From Mesostigma viride (Eukaryota; Streptophyta; Mesostigmatophyceae; Mesostigmatales; Mesostigmataceae): a stretch of DNA of 31,500 bases. Numbering within the stretch: position 1 is the stretch's first letter; every line of letters starts with the position of its first letter. Under the pieces are notes generated by a model. The model made no database searches, had not been told where the DNA came from, and saw only the letters and a program-made list of their open reading frames with translations. A program made the translations under genes and the position numbers. Shown piece by piece: positions 25,232-31,500 of the stretch. The stretch is from positions 193,501 through 225,000 of the forward strand of contig RPFO01000027.1 of assembly GCA_009746045.1 (NCBI GenBank), written 5' to 3'.

Positions 25232-26600
25232 ATGCCGAGCAAACGCTCCTCCGCGCAACGCAGCCTGGCGGCTGCGCTAGGCCCTGAAAATACCTCTGCA
25301 GCTCCGGCTGCAGCTTCGCCGGCCCACCGGCCCAGAAGGCAGCGGCGCCACTAGCCAAGCTCTAGTGGTCGCCCAGCCCCCCGAGCCCGCCTCGCCAGCA
25401 GCGTCGCCTGAACCCAAGCGCAGTCGCCCTGCCGAGCCGAGCTGGGTAGAGCTCGACTTTGACGCCAGCCAGCCCGGCTTCTTTGACAGGTTTACCGAAG
25501 AACGCAGCTCTTCATCCAAGGTCGCCTCTTTGATGCTCGATCACCAGAGGCGCACCTACACTTTCGACGGCCTTCCCCAGCCTCCGCCGCCCCCACCTCC
25601 AGCAATTCGCCCTCTTTTCCCTTCTTTTCCTTCCTTGGACGCTCCATCAAGGAGCTTTGGCCGGCCCCCAAGCCCCTCACCACCACCTTAACCGAATCCT
25701 CCATCCGCTCACTCCTCAGTTAAGGAGGCCCTCGAGCAGCACGTGGCCCCCATCGCTGCAGCAGATGTGGCGGCCATGGGCGGCACGCTGAGTGCCGAGC
25801 TCCCCCTCCTCTCCACCATCCGTCCACCGCCACCTCCACCCTCCTCGCCTCCTCCACCGCCACCATCCCCTCCTCCGCCGCCATCACCGCCCAGCTCCGC
25901 GACATCGACCAGCGCCTCAAGGATAATGCAATCGCTATCGAGGTCTTGCAGAACACGGCAGGCCTCACCGCCCAGGCAGTGAAGGACATTGCCGCCAAGC
26001 CAGCCCTCGCTGGCCCGGCCGGCGATGCTCCTCCCACCCAGACCTGGGCGGACATGCTTAAGGAACACACCACCTCCACCACCTCCGCCATTGCAGCACA
26101 GCTCCAGCAGCAGAAGCTCGACCTCCGCGAGGAGGCCGAGCTTGCCACGCGCAGCCTTAACGCCATACTCAAGAACTTCGACATGGAAGAAGGAGAATTC
26201 CGAGATTCAAGCTTGCACGTGCGTTTGAGAGCAAAATCCTTGCTCGCATGGGCCTTCTTGGTGAGATTAAGCTGGTCGCCCACCCCCTTCCCCGCGCGCG
26301 GGGTAAGGCCGGGGCGCCCCCGCTTCTTCTCATCTTTAAGAGCCCAGCGGACAAGATTTCGTTTCTCAGACGCCGCAATTGGCTCGAGAACACTCCCTTC
26401 ACCGTGGACGACGACGTACTTGACCCCGGCGCAGCAACAACGGCGACGGGAGCTATATGGCCGACCTACCTCCAGCTCCGGCAGACCAAGGCGGGACAGC
26501 CGGTGTACTGGAAGGGGGCGGCCATCTACGTCGGCCACAAGCCCTGGCAGGCAACGCCAGCGACCACCGCGGCCCCTGCGACTCCAGACGCCCCAGCTTA
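25232..26600 (+). pseudogene. ORF1 protein of ORF1-1, frameshifted
   Basis: Starts at ATG 25232 (MPSKRSSAQRSL), stops after 40 codons, then continues in other frames: PSWVELDFDASQPGFFDRF, a proline-rich tract (25580-25680 and 25820-25890), a helical part with TWADMLKEHTTSTTSAIAAQ and LDLREEAELATRSLNAILKN, and finally (26248-26600) LPRARGKAGAPPLLLIFKS, FLRRRNWL, VDDD and GQPVYWKGAAIYVGHKPW. Coiled-coil then RRM-like then C-terminal basic domain is the architecture of L1 ORF1 RNA-binding proteins. The similarity is structural and by motif order; I cannot run a profile search. At least three frame breaks. Confidence 0.75.
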
Positions 26601-27022
26601 GGGGAATACAGCAGTAGTATATGTATAATAGAACTTTAGACCGTGGCCTAAGTGTACATGCACGCCTACTACAGGCACTATACCAGCTGATTTATGAACA
26701 TTAATTAGTCATGTACATGTGTGCCCATGACGCGCCACACACCAGATGATGCCTAGCTTTATTATTTAGTTATGCTGTGACTACGCAGAGAGCCACTCTC
26801 TGCTGAGAAGCCATGCCTTAGCTTTTGTATAGCCATGCTGATCTTCGGTCTTCCCCCCCCATGACAGGATCCCCTTAGTTGGGTGTTGCTTGAGACTCTG
26901 GGGGGTGCAGGTGCCCTTGGTGCACCTAGAGCAAGTGTCGTTTACATTCCCACCCTTGCAGGAAGTAGCTTAGAATGTATTATAGGCCATATGCCCCTTC
27001 TCTCATGGGCTCAGTATGTGCT

Positions 27023-27047
27023 ACATATACTCCCAACGGAGTTATGT
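27023..27047 (+). other. Hairpin beta, representative 3' terminal stem-loop
   Basis: ACATA-TA-CTCC-CAAC-GGAG-T-TATGT just before a TTAA tail. The same loop CAAC and CTCC/GGAG stem occurs in ORF1-1 copies (3661-3687, 14612-14655, 23126-23150, 29979-30001) and in RT-B (17284-17306, 23968-23990, 29092-29114). Probably the RNA structure that reverse transcriptase recognises; function inferred from LINE biology. Confidence 0.75.
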
Positions 27048-27616
27048 TCCTAATTAATTAATTAATGTAAGCTATCTACTAGGTCCTAGTTACAGGGTTG
27101 TGGGCACCACGGCCTGAGTTGCTATGAATGCCATACGCGGTCACAGGCGGAGCCCCCACAGACTTGGTGTCATACCACACGTGATATTATCCTTTGTCAG
27201 CTTCATCAAGGGCCAAGGCTTTTGATTGATTCTGTCCTCTGCCGGGCCGGGCCGCTCTCTGGGCTGTCCTTGCTCACGCTCGTGTCCCCACTTCTCTGAT
27301 TACTGTCGCCCGCACGCTGTACATGATGATCGAGGGGTCGACCAGGTCTCGGTCGCACTCAACACGGAATTACCCCAGGTGCCATGTCCACTGCAGACCG
27401 GCGCCTGGCAGGGTAATTGCGTCCGGTGTCACCGTACCTGTTTATTATCGTAACTGTGGATTATGTTATGCGCCAGGGACGTGCCCCGGGCTTTCACTTT
27501 GCTGGCTGGCCGCGCACCTGGCCTAGTGATCAAGAACCAGCTTGGGGAAGGGGGGCTGACAAAACAGCCGAATTTACTCGCTGACCTTGCATTTATGCCG
27601 ACGACATCACGTTCAT

Positions 27617-28993
27617 CAACTCCTGCGGACGCCAACCTTTTCGCGCTGATCGAAGCTCTCCCCCCCGGTCTGCCTCCCTCGACGCAGTGCTCTACGCCAA
27701 ATTCGTCGCCCATCCCCAAGAAAACCCGAACTTCCCATACCAAATGGGACGTCCGCCGCTTCGGCGCCGGCCAGCGGGATTTTTGCATCTTGGAAATCTT
27801 TACGCTCACGAAGGAGCAATGTGACGATGTTATCAAGTTCCTGGCCCGCCATGACGAACTTTTCCTGCCTACCCCTGGCGACAAGGTCACCAAGCCCGCC
27901 TGGGAATGGCTGCTTCAAGAACCGGAGGCGTACTTGAAGGCAGTCATCATGTGCAGCTACCTGCGCTGCGACGCCCACGACATCACCCAGATTGGCTACG
28001 CTGGCCTCAGGAGCCTCCTGCATGAGCGCAGACGGGCAGCCACAGCAGCTGCAGCATCCCCGCAGAGCAGCACCTCCCCCAGCACGGACTCCATCCGAGC
28101 TGCAGTGGCGGAGCAGCTGGCGCCGATGGCTGAGCAGCTCGCCGCCCTGAACGTGCCTGACGGCCCACTCAACACTCTCTCGGCCAAGGTCAACAACATT
28201 GAAGCCAGAGTCGCCCTTAAGCCTCAGTTTACTGCTACGCAAGAGCACATTGCCACCAAAGTTTCCGAGGCCACAGCCACTGTGACCACCCGCCTTAACC
28301 AGGTGGAAGGCCGAGTCGGCCAAGGCACCGTGAAACTTGAGGCAGTTGCTGCCAAGGTAGACGCCCTGGCCACGCAGGTCCGGCCCCGAGATCGCCGAGC
28401 GAACGGCCACCATCGCCGCCCAACCTGCTGGTAGGGCTAGCGATGACCCCTCGACTCGCGCCTCCTGGGCGGACCTGCTCAAGAGCCAGGCATCCTCTAC
28501 CACGACCGCCATCACCACCAAGCTCCAGGAGCTGGAAGACACGCGCCGCGAGGCCGCTGACCGCGACCGTCGCCGCTGCCGGGTCATCCTCAGGCGCTTC
28601 GACATGCCGCCGGAGGAGACCCCAGACTCTCTTCTCGACGAGCTGAAGAAACAGCTCTTGGCGTGCATGCAGCTGCCAGGTGCGACACTGCAGGGCGCCT
28701 ACCGCCTGCCCCATCCACGGGCCAAGGCTGGGCCCCCTCCAGTGGTCCTCACCTTCAGCGACATCACAGCCCGAGTTCGGTTCCTCTCTCGCCGCAAGAA
28801 GCTGGTGGACACCTCCTGGTCGCTTGACGACGACCTGACGCTGGCAGCCCAGCAGCAGCAACGCCGCGATCAGTGGCCCGACTACATCCGCCACAAGACC
28901 AACCCCGAGAAGCCCCAAGTGTACTGGCGGGGCGGGGACCTCTATGTCAACAAGAAACTGTGGAACTTGCCCCCCCGGGCTTCCCCGGGATAG
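27617..28993 (+). pseudogene. ORF1 protein of ORF1-2, one frameshift
   Basis: The best-preserved ORF1 in the window. Frame 1 (to about 28380) has TKWDVRRFGAGQRDFCILEI, EQCDDVIKFLARHDELFLPT and a long helical region of Ala/Val heptads (about 28090-28380) that looks like a coiled coil. After a frameshift, the second frame gives SWADLLKSQASSTTTAITTK, RRCRVILRRFDMPPEETPDS, PPPVVLTFSDITARVRFLSR, DDDLT, QWPDYIRHKTNPEKPQVYW and DLYVNKKLW, ending at TAG 28991-28993. The frame is open at its left edge into RT sequence of the host element, so the start codon was lost by 5' truncation. Role by analogy with L1 ORF1: RNA-binding chaperone of the retrotransposon particle. Confidence 0.8.
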
Positions 28994-29071
28994 AGCACTC
29001 CAGCTAGTTGTCTAGATGGGGGCAATCGATGATGGGATAGCTTAGGCATTACAGCACTTGAAACGATATTA

Positions 29072-29255
29072 ATTAATTAATTAATTAAACTCGTGCTCCC
29101 GTTGGGGAGTCACGGAGCACCGAAGTGCTTTTAATCCCTGTGTGTACGTGCACTACAGGAGAAAGGGCAGAGACCCCCAGTCTCCTTCATGCCAAAGGCA
29201 TGCCACAGCTGCAATCGGGCGCGCTAGCTAAACGGCGGGACACGCTAACGATCCG
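29072..29255 (-). mobile_element. RT-B 3' end inside ORF1-2
   Basis: Flanked by GAAACGATATTA at 29060-29071 and 29256-29267; the undisrupted sequence is at 15897-15908. TTAA tail (29072-29088), RT-B hairpin (29092-29114), then about 140 bp that differ from the other RT-B copies after GGAGCA. Confidence 0.87.
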
Positions 29256-29402
29256 GAAACGATATTAGCGCACAGCGTTATATTACCTTCAATTAGCTCT
29301 GGCACCTTGTGGCCATCAGCTTGCGCCTTAATTAGCCGACGTCTTGAGCCCACCTCACATTTGTAGCATAAGCTATGCGTCAGCCTACCTATGTTATTGC
29401 AC

Positions 29403-30019
29403 ACGAGCTATGGCCGACCTACCTTCAGCTCCGGCAGCGTGCAGGGGGGAAGCCGGTACACTGGAGGGGGGCGGTCATCCACGTTGACCACAAGCCCTGG
29501 CAGGCCCCTCCTGCCACTCCAGACTGAGGGAATATACCAGTTGTGTAGATTAGATAGGCTTAGCCTTTGCAAGTGGCCCCCGCGCATGTGCGCCCATAAT
29601 GGCCCCCATGGATGATGCTTTCAGTATCTAGCCGCGCCCAGCCTACAATGGGACCTCCCATGGATGATGCATTAAGAATTTAGCCATGCGATGCCTATGC
29701 AGGGAGTTACTCTCAGACTGCTGAGATGCCATGTGTACACCAGCTATCGCCTAGCCACATACCCTCCACCCCATATGTCATGCAGGCCTTCTAGGCCCTC
29801 TCCTCAAGCCCCCCCTGGGTGCCTGTGCTTGTTAAGGAGGCATGAACCATCATGGCGGTGCAGGTGCACCTTGTGCACCCAGAGCAGGTGACAGTTGTAC
29901 ATCCTCCACCTGCAGGTTGTAGCCCTGATTGTATTACAAACCCATAGATGCCCCTTTCTCAGGGCTATGCATGTGTTACATATGCTCCCAACGGAGCTAT
30001 GATTTTAATTAATTAATTA
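29403..30019 (+). mobile_element. ORF1-1 subtype, 5'-truncated, inside ORF1-2
   Basis: Flanked by ATGTTATTGCAC (29391-29402) and ATGGTATTGCAC (30020-30031), one mismatch. It begins ACGAGCTATGGCCGACCTAC in the last 30 codons of ORF1, then a 3' UTR related to but distinct from 26600-27020, hairpin (29979-30001, GCTCC-CAAC-GGAGC) and a TTAA tail. It is the same subtype as the inverted copy at 2619-3440. Confidence 0.84.
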
Positions 30020-30192
30020 ATGGTATTGCACTGGTTGTATTGCACCCACAGTGTTGCGCCCCGGCACCATGCCGTGGAGAGAGCGCTCTGTGGCCTGCCC
30101 ACCCGTGCGGCAGTGAGAGAAGCCAGGGCGCCCTCCCTCCTTCTCGCTGTGTATATAGGGTTCGGAAGGTTCCTTTACTCTGTATTGGCACC

Positions 30193-30211
30193 CACGTGAC
30201 GCAGTCACGTG
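30193..30211 (+). other. Hairpin alpha, representative 3' terminal stem-loop
   Basis: CACGTGAC-GCA-GTCACGTG, 8 perfect pairs and a 3-nt loop, directly before a TTAA tail. Found in ORF1-2 (16772-16790, 17537-17555) and RT-A (1149-1167, 4289-4307, 16047-16065, 24889-24907, 31369-31387). Its position at the element terminus in every copy argues against a chance E-box palindrome. Confidence 0.8.
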
Positions 30212-31500
30212 CTTATTAATTAATTAATTAATTAATTAATCACGTTCATTGAGAAGCCGGAGTCTGCCAGACTTTGGCTGGACAGTGCCTGGCGCTCGAG
30301 GCTTGTGCTGCTGGTCTAGCTAGAAATCAGCCCCAAAACGGAGGTCATCGCCCTCGGTCCGGCCGGGCCCCCGCCCCCACTCCGCCTCTTAGACGAAACC
30401 GAGGTAAATTGTAAACTCGAGTAGGCCTACTTCAGGCTGCTTTAAGTTGCTAGGCAGTTGGCTTCCCAACGTACTGCGCCGTCCGCGCGAGGACGATATG
30501 ACGACCCGGATCGGCATTGCGTGGGCGCGAATGTGACTCCGGCCATGACCACCGCCGCTGGTGGAGCAACCCCGCCCTACCCGACCGTATCATCAAGCAC
30601 GACCTTTCAAGGTCGTCATTCTGACGATCCTGACCTACGGCGCCAAGACATGGACGCTGACGCAGGAGCTGGACTGAAACGACTTGACGGCAACGTCACC
30701 ATGCAAGATGCTGCGCAGGGTAGTAGGTAGGTAAATCGGCGTGAATATGCACTGAAGGCATGCCACCGAGCATGCACCCGATGAGGTACTTTTCTACGCG
30801 GATACTTCACTTGCGCTGAGCTGCGCAAGGCACTTCATATCCCCTTTGGTTTGCACATTAGCAATGAGGATTGGTACGCTGATTTACCATATTTTTTCCC
30901 ACATTCTTTGGCACCGGCGCCTGGGCCTAGCTAGCCGGGCACCTGGCCCGCACAGATCAGGTAGACACATCAGGTAGACTAGCTGGCACCAAGCCCGCCC
31001 AGCCCGGGTGTTCTGTCCTCACATGGCGTGCCCCAGGCCGGGCGCGGCCGGGCCGCCATCCGTGGACTTTCCGTTATAGGCTAGGCATGGACATGTGCTA
31101 CCCTAGACGAGACGGGCTCACAACCGGCCCCCGGGCCAATTAAGCCTCCTGGTTTGTCTGTAATATGGAGGCAGATGGTTCGCAAGGATAGATGTCATGT
31201 ACGTAGTGATGAAGGAGACCACCCCCAAGTCTGTGGGGGCTGCGTGTGTGACCGCGTATGGCATTCATAGCGATTCGGGCCGTGGTGCCCACAAGCCTGT
31301 AACTAGGAACTAGATAGCTAGCATCATCCATTCCATCCCATGTTCCCCTCCCACTGAGGACTTATGCTCACGTGACGCAGTCACGTGTACATTAATTAAT
31401 GATATTATCCAGCTAAGAGAATCACTGGGCCGATACACCTGGAAATTGACATAAACTACCACCGCACCCACGAGATTACACATTGAGACTTGAAGTATTA

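Larger units (their letters stand above)
24963..27064 (+). mobile_element. Full-length-looking ORF1-only element (ORF1-1)
   Basis: Flanked by ATGTAAGCTAT at 24952-24962 and 27065-27075, so both ends are defined. Layout: a 5' leader of about 270 bp with two GGCGTC/GCGCAT stem-loops (25080-25195), a decayed ORF1 (25232-26600), a 3' UTR of 450 bp with conserved blocks, hairpin (27023-27047) and a TTAA tail to 27064. There is no reverse transcriptase or endonuclease anywhere between the duplications. This is therefore a non-autonomous, ORF1-only retrotransposon, comparable in concept to mammalian half-L1 (HAL1) elements. Confidence 0.85.
24840..27167 (-). mobile_element. RT-A 3' part, split by an ORF1-1 insertion
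   Basis: Left piece 24840-24962: a TTAA tail of about 45 bp, hairpin CACGTGACTGCGTCACGTG (24889-24907) and the GGGAACATGGGATGGAATGG block. Right piece 27065-27167: CTAGGTCCTAGTTACAGGG, TTGTGGGCACCAC and GGAGCCCCCACAGACTTGG, which follow directly on in RT-A at 16110-16210. The 2.1 kb between them is an ORF1-1 element. Only 3' UTR and the last RT codons remain. Confidence 0.82.
27617..30238 (+). mobile_element. ORF1-2 ORF1-only element inside RT-A
   Basis: Flanked by ATCACGTTCAT at 27606-27616 and 30239-30249. Contents: ORF1 (27617-28993), a 3' UTR in three pieces (28994-29071, 29268-29402, 30032-30192), hairpin CACGTGAC-GCA-GTCACGTG (30193-30211) and a TTAA tail. Subtracting two later insertions (29072-29255 and 29403-30019, with their duplicated bases) leaves about 1.8 kb. 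No reverse transcriptase of its own is present. It disrupts the RT of its host immediately after the YADD motif. Confidence 0.87.
27193..31399 (+). mobile_element. RT-A LINE, 5'-truncated, split by an ORF1-2 element
   Basis: Flanked by TGATATTATCC at 27182-27192 and 31400-31410. First part 27193-27616: degenerate RT core ending in the catalytic YADD (27594-27605) and ITFI. Second part 30250-31399 resumes with EKPESARLWLDSA, then the TILTYGAKTWTLTQELD-like thumb (about 30618-30675), NEDWYADLPYF (about 30864-30895), the 3' UTR, hairpin (31369-31387) and a short TTAA tail. Stops and frameshifts are frequent, so it is dead. The insertion between the parts is the ORF1-2 element 27617-30238. Confidence 0.85.

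Noticed and set aside
30193-30211. CACGTG palindromes as E-box/G-box promoter elements
   Set aside because: They always sit at retrotransposon termini as part of an 8-bp stem next to the tail.
16021-31400. Site-specific insertion into TTAA tracts, or piggyBac-like TTAA duplications
   Set aside because: The target-site duplications are unrelated 11-13 bp words. TTAA repeats occur on one side only, after the hairpin, so they are element tails.

Overview
This is a nuclear window from a eukaryote, most likely a protist. The evidence is a spliced gene with GT-AG introns whose exon phases all fit, single-exon genes with long UTRs, non-LTR retrotransposons, tRNA-derived repeats and very long microsatellites. 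A plastid-like leader on one protein and the donor/acceptor style (GTGCGT or GTGAGC, then CGCAG) would suit a green alga, but the lineage is inferred, not shown. I see no prokaryotic or viral genes.

Only three host genes can be supported. (1) A minus-strand, five-exon PNPLA4-like patatin lipid hydrolase (5183-11607). Its introns are packed with (AG)n, (GGT)n, (CT)n, minisatellites and transposon ends. (2) and (3) Two plus-strand, single-exon RING/TRAF-type zinc-finger proteins (12631-13449 and 21508-22530). They are paralogues sharing an unrecognised C-terminal domain. The PNPLA gene and the first RING gene are divergently arranged around a 1 kb intergenic region.

Most of the rest is retrotransposon (1.1-4.4 kb, 14.5-19.4 kb, 23.1-31.4 kb). 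I sort the copies into four families that all end in a short hairpin followed by a TTAA-repeat tail. RT-A and RT-B carry remnants of a LINE reverse transcriptase. ORF1-1 and ORF1-2 carry only an L1-ORF1-like protein. Target-site duplications (TSDs), mostly 11-13 bp, allow two stacks to be untangled insertion by insertion (15.4-19.4 kb and 24.8-31.4 kb). They show that the ORF1 elements really lack a reverse transcriptase between their own ends. RT-A and ORF1-2 share one terminal hairpin (CACGTGAC-GCA-GTCACGTG). RT-B and ORF1-1 share another (CTCC(C)-CAAC-(G)GGAG, with compensatory changes). This looks like a split retrotransposon system in which ORF1-only elements are matched to reverse-transcriptase elements by their 3' hairpin; it is the most interesting proposal from this window.

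A second unexpected pattern is the exon echo. The 3' ends of several exons (PNPLA exons 2, 4 and 5, and the 3' end of the second RING gene) are followed by one to four decayed tandem copies of themselves in the adjoining intron or downstream flank. Other repeats are a tRNA-like SINE trimer with a 23-bp TSD, a TIR element at 19.5-20.2 kb, and a second tRNA-like SINE family. Coordinates of transposon edges without a TSD are approximate to about 10-20 bp.
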